This document shows positions 1 through 8,278 of a DNA stretch of 64,000 bases, piece by piece. The stretch is from positions 1 through 64,000 of the forward strand of contig NZ_JBHIKY010000009.1 in assembly GCF_042139015.1 (NCBI RefSeq). Reading direction: 5' to 3'. Within the stretch, counting starts at the first letter, position 1; each line of letters opens with the position of its first letter. The notes under the pieces were generated by a model, which saw nothing but the letters and a program-made list of their open reading frames with translations, ran no database searches and was not told the DNA's origin. The position numbers and the translations under genes are program-made. Source of the stretch: JBHIKY01 sp042139015 (GTDB taxonomy: Bacteria; Bacillota; Bacilli; Bacillales; Marinococcaceae).

Positions 1-60
1 GACAAATCGAACCGTTTCTTTTTTGAATTTTTCACTATAACGTTGCCGTTGTTCACCCAT
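1..60 (-). CDS. IS3-family transposase OrfA, N-terminus only
   Basis: The 20 codons that remain at the window edge read MGEQRQRYSEKFKKETVRFV, the usual opening of IS3/IS150-type OrfA proteins (the YS.EFK.E.V motif that starts the helix-turn-helix domain). A strong GGAGGGG ribosome site lies 5 bases before the ATG. OrfA normally pairs with an OrfB integrase made by programmed frameshifting; that part lies outside the window. The family assignment rests on this short stretch, so it is good but not certain. Confidence 0.7.
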   Translation of the reverse strand, partial: MGEQRQRYSEKFKKETVRFV

Positions 61-124
61 GTGAACCCCTCCTTGGTATGATGATGCCATTCCGTTATAG
101 AGGTGTCTACCAATCATACTAACA
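1..124 (-). mobile_element. End of an IS3-family insertion sequence
   Basis: The OrfA start is preceded by a short non-coding leader and, around positions 85-124, a segment containing TGTCTACCAATC that is a plausible terminal inverted repeat. The next bases (from about 124) are a copy of a dispersed intergenic repeat whose first few bases differ from its other copies, so the element probably inserted at the edge of that repeat. The exact end and target duplication cannot be fixed without the other IS end. Confidence 0.5.
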
Positions 125-265
125 GCAGGAGATCCGCTATTTGGCTTTCCAGCACTCCAAATGGCTGTCAAATAGGGTGATAGCGGAACGGAAGTCCGAC
201 AAACCTGAAAAACAGGCTTGTTTGGGGCATTTAGCGGAACCAGTGTCCGGCAGGCAGCAGCCGGG
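124..265. repeat. Dispersed intergenic repeat, diverged copy (GATCCGCTATTTG family)
   Basis: Contains GGAGATCCGCTATTTGG at its left, an internal TAGCGGAAC...GTCCG motif, and TTTAGCGGAACCAGTGTCCGG at its right. Related copies occur at 3547-3735, 11720-11890 (inverted) and 62226-62275. It is non-coding and palindromic in overall design. The remaining bases to 340 show no gene. Confidence 0.6.
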
Positions 266-340
266 CAATCAGACGATGTGTGCCCGGCTGAGCAGCCAAA
301 CGATGCCGTCCGCCGGGCTCCGCACTGTGCCTCCAATCAG

Positions 341-2872
341 TTATTCTGAAATTCGTCTTCCTTCGAGCAGTCGTTCAATCCATTCCTCATCCGTACTCAT
401 TTCCTCGATGACAACCTGCCCGTCGATCACTGCGGCAAAGCGGCCTTCGCCGAGATACAGACCGGCAAGCTCTGCTGCGTCTCCGCCGTCTTCGTCTGCA
501 AAGAACATGAGGTCTCCTTGCTCGAGTTCTTCGATATGAATTTCTTCGCCGCTTTCGCGAAGAGTTTCGGTAGACGATGGCAGTTCAATGCCGGAGCCTT
601 CCTCGAAGATCTGCTGAATAAATTCGGCCGAAGATCCTTCGTAAGAGTCACCTTCATAGTCTTCCGCAAGCAGTGCTTCCTCGTTTTCCTCCTGCGGCTG
701 ATCGTACGTCCTGCTGCCGAGGTAGCGTGACGGCCAGTACGAGCTGGTCGTCAGGTCGACGATGGCTACACCGGAAGACTGCGTGGCAACAATCATTTGA
801 TTATTGCCGATATAGACGGCTGGAATGATGCTGGAGCCTTCAAAGAACATCAGATCGCCGCGTTCCATTTCGTCTCTGGAGATTTCTCTGCCTTCCTGCC
901 ATTGTTTCTGTCCATAGCGCGGCAGGTCGATGTTCAGCCCCTGCTTATAAATGTACTGTGTGAGGCCGCCGGTATCAAAGCCTTCTTCCGGTGATGCGCC
1001 GCCAAGCTCGTAATCGGTGCCGATTAACTGATAGGCTTCATAAACGGCTTCATTATCATAATTGATTGATAAATCGTCAAATCGTTTGGCGCCGGTGAAA
1101 TGTTCCTTCCAATAATCGTTCATGTACGAGATTGTTGTTTCTCCTTCTTCTCCGGTGGCATGGGCAAAATGGTCATCGCCAAGGTAAATGGCGGTATGAG
1201 AAATGCCTTCCTGCCATGTTCCGGAGAAATAAAGAACGTCCCCGGGCTGCAGTTGATTATCGAGTTCAATCGAATTGATATCGGTTCCGGCGTCAAGAAT
1301 GGTTTCGCCGACCTCCCACTGCTTGTAGCTGATCCGCGGCAGATAGACACCGGAAGAGTTTCTAAACGCTGTTTGAATCAAGAAGGAACAATCAAATGCG
1401 TCAAGTGTGCTGCCTGTCATTAAATATGGGGTGCCCATGTATTTCATCGCTTCCCGAATCACAGGATTTTCATGGTCCGCATAGGTGTCCGGGTTGGATT
1501 TGGACAGTAATTCGTCCGAATAGCGGACAGCCCCTTCATATCGATCGGCATAATAGGTGTGGTGATCAAGATGCTGCTCAACGACGTCGTTGGATGGGGT
1601 GGAAATGATAAACTGGCGGTCTCCAGTGTAGATTCCGGCGTTTAAATACGAGTCCTGGAAAAAGACAAGATCGCCAGGCTGCAGTTCATCCTCGCTGATT
1701 TTTTCTCCGGCATCATAAAGACCGGCCGGCTTTTTCGAGAGCAGGCTTCCGGTAACCTCCTGATATACGTAGTGCACTAGTGAACCACTGTTAAACCCGT
1801 TTTCCGGATCCTCACCTTCGCTGTTATACGGGCTTCCGAGGAGATCTCTTGCCTCCTCGACAATCTCATTGTCAGTTGGTGCAGGCCCGAGATTGTCTTC
1901 TGTGTATTTTTTCGCTCCGACATAGGCGTCCGACCAGTAGTCGCTCGTATCCATATTTCTTTCAGAAATGCCGTCACTTGTCACGATCACAAACCGGCTG
2001 TCACCGATATAAATGCCGGACATTAAATACGTCCCCTGGAAAAAGACGACGTCTCCTGCTCGTAAATCCTCCCGCTCCACCGCTGTGCCGATGCTCTGCT
2101 GCTCCCGGGCGTAGCGTGGGAGGGAGACTCCTTTTGCTTCTTCAAACACATATTGAACAAATTCAGATGTAATGTAATTTTCGCTGTTTTCGCCAATGCT
2201 GTCGACTGCGAGCTGCGCGGCCGGATCATCATACGATTCCTCTGTTCCGATCCCTTCTCCTTCTTTAAAAGAATCGTTCAGCGTGCGCGCGACGAAGACA
2301 GAAAACTGGGCCCGAGTCGTATCATTATTCGGGCGGAAGGTATTGTCTTCCGTATAACCTGTCGTCACCCCGGCGGCTGCAATCGTCTGCACCGCCGGAT
2401 AAAACGTCGTTCCTTCTCTCACATCGCGAAAATCGTTCGCTGCTTCAGCCCTGTTGTAATCAAAGGAGCGGTCTAAAATCAATGCCATCTGCCCGCGCGT
2501 CATTTTCGCATTCCCGATATACTCACCGTTTCTTCCGGTAATGATCCCTTCGTCATAGACAGTGGCAGCATGCTCATATCCGGAAAAAGACGGGCTGATA
2601 TCTGTAAATGGCGGATCAGGCCGTCCATCTGTCTCCAAATTCAGCGCTTTAATGATCATTGATGCTGCCTGGCTCCGCTTTACGGACTGGTTCGGCCGAA
2701 AGGTGTCGTCATCGTACCCTTTAATAATTCCTTCATCGGCGAGAAATTCAATTTCATCCACGGCCCAATAATCTTCTCTTACATCAGAAAAAGCTGCTGC
2801 CTCGGCGGACGAGACGGAATCAAAGACGGCGTACGCAAACACCAATGTAACTATGTATCTGCCGGCTTTCAT
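341..2872 (-). CDS. SLH-anchored surface protein with five NlpC/P60-like domains
   Basis: Exported cell-wall protein of 843 residues. A signal peptide (residues 1 to about 27, ending SSAEAAA) is followed by three S-layer homology repeats (about 28-200; FSDVREDYWAVDEI, GYDDDTFRPN and similar motifs) that bind secondary wall polymer. Five NlpC/P60-like modules follow to the C-terminus. Only the third keeps the catalytic set: Cys495 in AFDCSFL, His559 in SHTAIYLG and His569 in HFAHA. In the second and fourth modules the Cys position reads Gly (FNSGSL, FDTGGL), and the first and fifth are also degenerate. Likely a peptidoglycan endopeptidase with several non-catalytic copies acting in binding or structure. 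No neighbour shares its strand nearby, so it is probably monocistronic. Confidence 0.85.
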   Translation of the reverse strand: MKAGRYIVTLVFAYAVFDSVSSAEAAAFSDVREDYWAVDEIEFLADEGIIKGYDDDTFRPNQSVKRSQAASMIIKALNLETDGRPDPPFTDISPSFSGYEHAATVYDEGIITGRNGEYIGNAKMTRGQMALILDRSFDYNRAEAANDFRDVREGTTFYPAVQTIAAAGVTTGYTEDNTFRPNNDTTRAQFSVFVARTLNDSFKEGEGIGTEESYDDPAAQLAVDSIGENSENYITSEFVQYVFEEAKGVSLPRYAREQQSIGTAVEREDLRAGDVVFFQGTYLMSGIYIGDSRFVIVTSDGISERNMDTSDYWSDAYVGAKKYTEDNLGPAPTDNEIVEEARDLLGSPYNSEGEDPENGFNSGSLVHYVYQEVTGSLLSKKPAGLYDAGEKISEDELQPGDLVFFQDSYLNAGIYTGDRQFIISTPSNDVVEQHLDHHTYYADRYEGAVRYSDELLSKSNPDTYADHENPVIREAMKYMGTPYLMTGSTLDAFDCSFLIQTAFRNSSGVYLPRISYKQWEVGETILDAGTDINSIELDNQLQPGDVLYFSGTWQEGISHTAIYLGDDHFAHATGEEGETTISYMNDYWKEHFTGAKRFDDLSINYDNEAVYEAYQLIGTDYELGGASPEEGFDTGGLTQYIYKQGLNIDLPRYGQKQWQEGREISRDEMERGDLMFFEGSSIIPAVYIGNNQMIVATQSSGVAIVDLTTSSYWPSRYLGSRTYDQPQEENEEALLAEDYEGDSYEGSSAEFIQQIFEEGSGIELPSSTETLRESGEEIHIEELEQGDLMFFADEDGGDAAELAGLYLGEGRFAAVIDGQVVIEEMSTDEEWIERLLEGRRISE

Positions 2873-3115
2873 ACATAACCCAACTTTCTTTTTAATAATC
2901 CCCTACTATTGTGTAACTTTTATACCCACTCCTTTCCTTGAAAGTTTTGAAATAAAACGAATAATATGCATAAATTTTACTCAGATGCCAAAAGAACAAA
3001 TAATACCTATTCCAAGTTTGGGGTGACTTTGTTCGTGATTTTAAAAGAAACGTGTCACATGCTATTCATGTTGGATGACTGACTGACATATTCATTTAAA
3101 AAGGAGGGAGCTTGT

Positions 3116-3478
3116 GTGAGGTTAACTTTAGGAATTTTTTCTATCGTATTATCTGTGTTTGTAATTTTTCAGTCGATCATTGCAGGAGTCGGTAACTTGT
3201 GGATGGGTGGAAACGAAGTAAGCGGAATGATTGGGATTATGATAGCTGTCGTCATGTTAGTTTCAGGTATCTTGACGGTGGCCGCTAGAAACAGCAGGGG
3301 AACTCATCTCACCGCTGTGGTATTTTGGGTGATTGCCGGGGTCCTTGGATTTCTGTTTTCCTCCGATTTTAAGGATTTGAATGTGTGGGGGGCGCTGTGT
3401 ATTGTGTTTGCGCTGCTGAGCTATATTTATATAGTCCGCAAACTTCCTAAAGAAAAGAACGAAGAAGAATCGGCTTAA
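3116..3478 (+). CDS. Small four-helix membrane protein
   Basis: A 120-residue integral membrane protein with four predicted hydrophobic helices and a charged C-terminal tail (KLPKEKNEEESA). The GTG start is preceded by AAAGGAGGGAG. It resembles the small DUF4064-like membrane proteins of Bacillaceae, but I cannot assign a family with certainty or a function. It stands alone and ends at a strong terminator. Confidence 0.7.
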   Translation: MRLTLGIFSIVLSVFVIFQSIIAGVGNLWMGGNEVSGMIGIMIAVVMLVSGILTVAARNSRGTHLTAVVFWVIAGVLGFLFSSDFKDLNVWGALCIVFALLSYIYIVRKLPKEKNEEESA

Positions 3479-3484
3479 TTTTTT

Positions 3485-3507
3485 CCCTGTGAAAACAGGG
3501 TTTTTTT
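3485..3507 (+). terminator. Rho-independent terminator
   Basis: CCCTGT-GAAA-ACAGGG hairpin with a GNRA-like tetraloop, then seven T residues, just after the small membrane protein gene. Confidence 0.9.
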
Positions 3508-3524
3508 CTTTTCATCTGAGTGCC

Positions 3525-3740
3525 TGTGGATGCGGACAGGAGAACCGTTATTCTTTAAAATAATGCACTTTATGAATGGTTGGCGGACAGCAGATACGCT
3601 ATTTGCCTGAATGACGGGGAAATGTGCATTCTTTTTAGCCATTAACGAAACTCATATCCGGAAAAGCCATCAAACCAGGCTGTTTGGAGCAAATAACAAC
3701 CATTGTCCGCAGAATCTACTGCTGCCCGGCCAGACTTATT
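3525..3740. repeat. Dispersed intergenic repeat (GATACGCTATTTG family), reference copy
   Basis: Carries GCGGACAGCAGATACGCTAT near 3584, then a TTTTTAGCCATTAACGAAAC segment and ATCCGG near 3657. The reverse complement of 11720-11890 matches this closely over more than 100 bp. A short extra half copy (GGATGCGGACAGGAGAACCG) lies at 3530-3550 and matches 62233-62252. The rest of the gap to 3880 holds only the promoter region of the efflux gene. Confidence 0.7.
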
Positions 3741-3880
3741 CCCTCAGACAAAGGTCTGAGCCATGATGAAGGCCATTTCGGGATATATGTTTTAGACGGT
3801 GGAACGATGTATTGTTTTGAAAAGCCTTTTAAAATATATTATGAATCACTTATATAAACAAAGCAGAAAGGGAGTTCATT

Positions 3881-5446
3881 ATGAATGAATCACATGACCA
3901 GCGGAAGGCTGCCGAACCAACAGAAGTTCCTCTCAGGGCTGAAAAAAGAGAATGGATAGGCCTGGCTGTCCTCGCACTGCCCTGTCTACTGCTGGCACTA
4001 GATGCCACCGTCTTACACCTGGCTCTTCCACATCTGGCTGCAGACCTGAATCCTAGCAGCACGCAGCAATTGTGGATCCTGGATATTTATGGGTTCATGA
4101 TTGCCGGGTTTCTCGTCACGATGGGAACGCTCGGGGATCGAATTGGGCGCAGGCGGCTGTTGTTGATTGGAGCAGCAGCATTCGGCGCTGCCTCCATCGC
4201 GGCCGCCTATTCGACTAGTGCGGAGATGCTGATCGTGACGCGGGCTCTGCTTGGAATAGCCGGAGCCACCTTAATGCCTTCCACGCTTTCGCTGATCAGA
4301 AATATGTTTCACGACCCTGGGCAGCGGACGATGGCGATTGGTATATGGATGATGTGTTTTTCGGGAGGAGCCGTGCTTGGGCCTGTCATTGGCGGGGTGA
4401 TGCTTGAGTTTTTTTGGTGGGGGTCTGTATTTCTGCTTGGAGTGCCAGTCATGGTGCTGCTTCTTATTGCCGGGCCGATATTATTGCCGGAATACCGGGA
4501 TTCGAATGCAGGGAGGCTGGACCTTTCCAGTGCAGCATTATCTCTTATAACTCTTTTATCAATAATCTATGGTTTCAAAGACATTGCTAAAAGTGGCTGG
4601 AATGTAACACCATTCGTCGTAATTATGATTGGTGTATTGGTGGGTTGGATTTTTGTTCGAAGGCAGCTCAAACTGAAGAATCCGCTGATAGATATTCAAA
4701 TGTTTAAAAATCGTTTTTTCAGCGGGTCCCTGGGTATACTGCTTCTCGGAACTATCACCATTGGCGGATTCATCTTGTTGTTTGCTCAATATCTTCAAAT
4801 GGTGAAGGGACTTTCTCCTTTGCAGGCAGGGGTATGGATGGTGCCTTTATCCGCTGGAAGTGTTATCGGGGCTTTGTTGGCGCCGCTGCTCACTCGCTAT
4901 ATGTCCAAAGCTAATACCATTGGAATAGGCTTGGTGTTATCAGCCGTAAGCTGCTTTATGATTACACTGATCGATATTAACACGGGACTGCTTCTCCCTA
5001 CCATCAGCAGTTTGTTTCTGACGATTGGTATGGGGCCGCTGATGGTACTCACGACTGACTTGATCATTGGGTCCGCTCCCCCGGAAAAGTCAGGCTCCGC
5101 AGCATCTTTATCAGAAACGAGCGGAGAGCTTGGTATTGCTCTTGGTATTGCTGCATTAGGAAGTGCCGGCGCCGTCGTATATCGTTTGCAGTTCGCTGTT
5201 CCTTCAAACGTTCCCCCGAAATCAGCTGAAGTCGCTGGAGATAATCTCGCCGGTGCTTTAACGGAAACGGGCAGGCTATCAGGAAATTCGGCGTCCGAGC
5301 TGCTTCTCTCTGCACAGGAGGCTTTTCTGAGCGGTATGAATGTCGTGGGAGGGCTCAGTGCCGTGATCCTACTTGCCCTCGCCATTTTTGTAGGAAGATT
5401 GGGGGCCGGCGTGGGGGCCAGGCCCCGCCAAAAATTACACAATTAA
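3881..5446 (+). CDS. MFS drug efflux pump, DHA2 (QacA/SmvA-like) type
   Basis: A 521-residue proton-driven multidrug antiporter of the 14-helix DHA2 branch. The N-terminal half shows the family motifs: LALDATVLHLALPHLAADL in helix 1, GTLGDRIGRRR (motif A) between helices 2 and 3, and GGAVLGPVIGG (motif C) in helix 5. The ATG follows AAAGGGAG. Substrates are likely cationic biocides or dyes, by family analogy. The last 15 or so residues (GVGARPRQKLHN) are encoded by a copy of a dispersed GGGGCCAGGCCCC repeat, so the natural C-terminus has been replaced or extended by repeat DNA. Confidence 0.88.
   Translation: MNESHDQRKAAEPTEVPLRAEKREWIGLAVLALPCLLLALDATVLHLALPHLAADLNPSSTQQLWILDIYGFMIAGFLVTMGTLGDRIGRRRLLLIGAAAFGAASIAAAYSTSAEMLIVTRALLGIAGATLMPSTLSLIRNMFHDPGQRTMAIGIWMMCFSGGAVLGPVIGGVMLEFFWWGSVFLLGVPVMVLLLIAGPILLPEYRDSNAGRLDLSSAALSLITLLSIIYGFKDIAKSGWNVTPFVVIMIGVLVGWIFVRRQLKLKNPLIDIQMFKNRFFSGSLGILLLGTITIGGFILLFAQYLQMVKGLSPLQAGVWMVPLSAGSVIGALLAPLLTRYMSKANTIGIGLVLSAVSCFMITLIDINTGLLLPTISSLFLTIGMGPLMVLTTDLIIGSAPPEKSGSAASLSETSGELGIALGIAALGSAGAVVYRLQFAVPSNVPPKSAEVAGDNLAGALTETGRLSGNSASELLLSAQEAFLSGMNVVGGLSAVILLALAIFVGRLGAGVGARPRQKLHN
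5412..5445. repeat. GGGGCCAGGCCCC palindromic repeat, copy 1, inside a gene end
   Basis: GGGGCCAGGCCCCGCC followed by AAAAATTACACAATT. The same unit occurs at 23068-23113 (full palindrome) and 30076-30113. Here it supplies the last codons and stop codon of the efflux gene. A rearranged inverted copy (GGCGGGGCCTGGCGGG) follows at about 5481-5496. Confidence 0.75.
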
Positions 5447-5516
5447 TTTTTATGCGTGATTGTGGGTTATTATTAAACAGGCGGGGCCTGGCGGGCTGGG
5501 ATGGGATGGAGAGCAG

Positions 5517-5560
5517 AAAATGCTTCCGATTATCAATAAATTGATAATCGGAAGCATTTT
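5517..5560. terminator. Bidirectional terminator, 20-bp perfect stem
   Basis: AAAATGCTTCCGATTATCAA, loop TAAA, then the exact reverse complement ending in TTTT. It ends the efflux transcript; the A and T runs on each side would also work in reverse. The remaining gap to 5785 is AT-rich and probably holds the next promoter. Confidence 0.8.
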
Positions 5561-5785
5561 GTTTGAGGAAATCAAGATTATCTTGTGCTCCGGCGGTGTA
5601 CTATTTCACATACACCGCCAGGAGGGTAAATTCATTATATTTGGTGACCTGGTATCTTTTATCTTTCTATCGAATATATAATTAACAATAAATAAAAAAT
5701 GTAATTAGATAATAATTTATTGTTTATCGATAAATATCGTGCTAAAATCAAATCAAATAAACATTAAACAAATGAGGTGCGTGTT

Positions 5786-6268
5786 ATGAAACGTGGATCA
5801 ACGCTTTTTCTAAAGGCAGCTGTTATTTTTATGGGACTCCCGGTCCTTGCTTTGTGCATATTTCTGGTGCCGGAGATCGCGAATTTTGCAGCAGAATTGT
5901 ATCCGGATATGACTTATATTAAATATTTCGTATTTATCGATTTGTACGCAACGGCGATTCCTTTTTATGCTGCTTTGTATCAGGCGTTTAAGCTATTAAA
6001 CTATATTGACAAAAACAAAGCCTTCTCGGAATTATCGGTAAAGGCTTTAAAGAACATAAAAAATTGTGCTGTCATCATCGGTATCTTGTATGTGGCAGGC
6101 ATGCCGCTATTCTATCTCGTGGCGGAGAGGGACGACGCCCCTGGTGTCATCATACTTGGAATGATCATGATTTTTGGTGCGATGGTTATTGCGGTTTTTG
6201 CAGCCGTTCTCCAAAGACTTTTACAGGATGCCATCGAAATAAAATCGGAAAACGATTTAATAGTCTGA
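5786..6268 (+). CDS. DUF2975 family membrane protein
   Basis: About 160 residues with four predicted transmembrane helices, matching the DUF2975 pattern (an N-terminal helix pair, a DKNKAFSELSVKALKNIK segment, then a C-terminal pair). I chose the ATG at 5786, 9 bases after GAGGTG, rather than the in-frame GTG at 5777. DUF2975 genes are typically found directly before a small Cro/CI-type regulator, as here, and the two probably form a membrane-linked regulatory pair. Function is otherwise unknown. Confidence 0.82.
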   Translation: MKRGSTLFLKAAVIFMGLPVLALCIFLVPEIANFAAELYPDMTYIKYFVFIDLYATAIPFYAALYQAFKLLNYIDKNKAFSELSVKALKNIKNCAVIIGILYVAGMPLFYLVAERDDAPGVIILGMIMIFGAMVIAVFAAVLQRLLQDAIEIKSENDLIV

Positions 6269-6283
6269 TCTGAGGTGAACAAA

Positions 6284-6523
6284 ATGGCAATTGTAATCAA
6301 TATTGACGTGATGCTTGCGAAAAGGAAAATGAGCGTGACAGAGCTTTCGGAGAGGGTCGGAATCACGATGGCTAACCTTTCTATCTTGAAAAATGGGAAG
6401 GCCAAAGCGATTCGTTTATCCACGTTAGAGGCGATTTGTAAGGCTTTAGAATGCCAGCCCGGCGATATATTAGAATACAAAAATGAGGAAGACATGCCGG
6501 GTGATCAAGGTAAGGTTACGTGA
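6284..6523 (+). CDS. Small XRE-type HTH regulator (YozG-like)
   Basis: A 79-residue single-domain DNA-binding protein. The helix-turn-helix is visible in MSVTELSERVGITMANLSIL and is followed by the LSTLEAICKALECQPGDILEY segment typical of YozG-like regulators. The ATG at 6284 follows TGAGGTGAAC; the GTG at 6275 would overlap that ribosome site. It lies 15 bases after the DUF2975 gene and is almost certainly co-transcribed and autoregulatory. Confidence 0.88.
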   Translation: MAIVINIDVMLAKRKMSVTELSERVGITMANLSILKNGKAKAIRLSTLEAICKALECQPGDILEYKNEEDMPGDQGKVT

Positions 6524-6611
6524 GTCGGAAGGGGAAAGAAAGGTATTCGGCAGGGGGCCTGATCGAGCGGTCTCATCGTCTTTTTAGCAAAAGCCTTTGG
6601 AGGAAGAAGTC

Positions 6612-7382
6612 ATGAGACCACTAAAGCAGCTCATTCGTTTTGGCTGGGAACAGGCGCTCTCCTGTTTGTTTCCTGTCGTTATTTTTACCTCCCTGGCTCT
6701 GACCCAATTCGTGCCGCTTCCTTTCCTGCCGCGCTACGACTGGCTCCTCCTCATCTGCTTGTTCATGCAGTGGTGGATGGTGCGCACCGGCCTTGAAACA
6801 TGGGATGAACTAAAGGTGATCACAGTGTTTCACCTTATTGGCCTTGCTCTTGAACTGTTTAAGGTTCACATGGGCTCTTGGTCTTATCCGGAAGAGGGAT
6901 ATTTCAAGCTTTATGGAGTACCCCTGTACAGTGGGTTTATGTATGCGAGTGTAGCGAGCTATCTTTGTCAGGCGTGGAGGAGACTGAAGGTGGAACTGGT
7001 GAATTGGCCGCCGTTTTTCGTAGTCGTCTCGCTTGCAGCTGCGATTTATTTGAATTTTTTTACTCATCATTATTGGATGGATATTCGCTGGGGCTTATCT
7101 GCCCTTGTTATTATCCTTTTTTGGCAGTCCCGGGTCACATACGAAGTGAATGAAACCCGTTACCGTATGCCGATCGCTCTCGCTTTTGTCCTCATCGGAT
7201 TTTTTATATGGATAGCTGAAAATATCGCAACATTCTTCGGAGCCTGGGAATACCCGAACCAGGCTGAAGTATGGAGTCTCGTTCATTTAGGAAAAGTGAG
7301 TTCATGGCTCTTATTAGTGATTGTGAGCTTTCTTATAGTCGCGACGTTAAAGCAGGTAAAGGGAAAACGGCATCCGACGTAA
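6612..7382 (+). CDS. DUF817 family membrane protein (YoaT-like)
   Basis: About 256 residues, very rich in aromatic residues, with seven to eight predicted membrane helices. Conserved-looking segments include TGLETWDELKVI, FKVHMGSWSYPEEGY and GAWEYPNQAEVWSLVHL, which match the DUF817 family (B. subtilis YoaT). The ATG at 6612 has GGAGGAAG at the right distance; the TTG at 6597 does not. Function unknown. It converges on the ABC permease; the 41-bp gap holds only a weak GGGCA/TGCCC hairpin. Confidence 0.8.
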   Translation: MRPLKQLIRFGWEQALSCLFPVVIFTSLALTQFVPLPFLPRYDWLLLICLFMQWWMVRTGLETWDELKVITVFHLIGLALELFKVHMGSWSYPEEGYFKLYGVPLYSGFMYASVASYLCQAWRRLKVELVNWPPFFVVVSLAAAIYLNFFTHHYWMDIRWGLSALVIILFWQSRVTYEVNETRYRMPIALAFVLIGFFIWIAENIATFFGAWEYPNQAEVWSLVHLGKVSSWLLLVIVSFLIVATLKQVKGKRHPT

Positions 7383-7423
7383 CTTGGAACGGGCAGAAGT
7401 CCGAATGCCCTGCTAGACGATTA

Positions 7424-8278
7424 TTAATATCCACGAGACATCACTTCCTGCTTCCGCTTTTCCATCGTTGAGCCGGATTCTTTACGTGCCATGCGACGCA
7501 GTAACTTCGGTACGATCAAGAAACCCGCAATCGTCCAAATTCCAAGCACACCGAACATTTCAAGGTGCCGCCACGATTCTCCGATCTCAGCCAATGCCGC
7601 ACTTTCTGGAAGCAATGCAGAACGCATACCGAGGCCAAGCCAATACACAGGGAAGATTTGGGCGATTCCCTGCAGCCAGACCGGCAGCCCGGTAATAGGA
7701 ACAAAAATACCAGAAATGGCAGTCAAGGCGCCGATCGGCAGCATCGTAACATTAAAAGAGGAAGCTGTGCTTTTAACGACTGAACCGACGACAGCTCCCC
7801 AGGGAAGCGTGGCTAATATCCCGATGATAAAAACGAAAAATAACATCAACCATCCCGTCCAGGGTGTATTTGCCAATCCTTTAATCAAAAATAGCCCAGG
7901 AACAAGCAGCATGATGACACTTACTAAAGAATAGGACGTCACACTCATAATCCGGCTGATTAAATAGCTGATCATGCCATTTGGCGTTGCTTTGGCCCGG
8001 AGCAGCGTTCCATCTTCTCGTTCATATGTCAATGTCGTAGCTGCTCCCATAAATCCTCCAAACACAACGAGCATGCCGAGCAGACTGGGAAGGGCAAACA
8101 TAGCCAGTGCCATATCTGTGCCCTCGATGGTACGATTGCGCTGAAAATACAGTACAATTAAAAATACGATTGTCATAATAATGTTAAAGCCAAAATCCTG
8201 AGGATTTCTCAGCATTTGTTTAAATTCAATCCACCCGCGTGCCACCCCAAGTTTCGCTGCATGTAATACAGGATTCAT
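7424..8278 (-). CDS. ABC-2 type exporter permease
   Basis: A 284-residue membrane protein with six predicted helices and the ABC-2 layout: an N-terminal helix, a large loop starting TYEREDGTLLRAKATP, and a later ISGIFVPITGLPVWLQGIAQIFP motif followed by YWLGLGMRSALLP. This pattern is common in drug or lantibiotic export permeases (YvfS/LinA-like). It overlaps the ATPase gene by 4 bases (ATGA), showing translational coupling. The substrate cannot be read from the sequence. Confidence 0.87.
   Translation of the reverse strand: MNPVLHAAKLGVARGWIEFKQMLRNPQDFGFNIIMTIVFLIVLYFQRNRTIEGTDMALAMFALPSLLGMLVVFGGFMGAATTLTYEREDGTLLRAKATPNGMISYLISRIMSVTSYSLVSVIMLLVPGLFLIKGLANTPWTGWLMLFFVFIIGILATLPWGAVVGSVVKSTASSFNVTMLPIGALTAISGIFVPITGLPVWLQGIAQIFPVYWLGLGMRSALLPESAALAEIGESWRHLEMFGVLGIWTIAGFLIVPKLLRRMARKESGSTMEKRKQEVMSRGY

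Noticed and set aside
5460..5681. 73-residue frame after the efflux gene
   Set aside because: It spans the bidirectional terminator at 5517-5560 and repeat fragments, and has no ribosome site.
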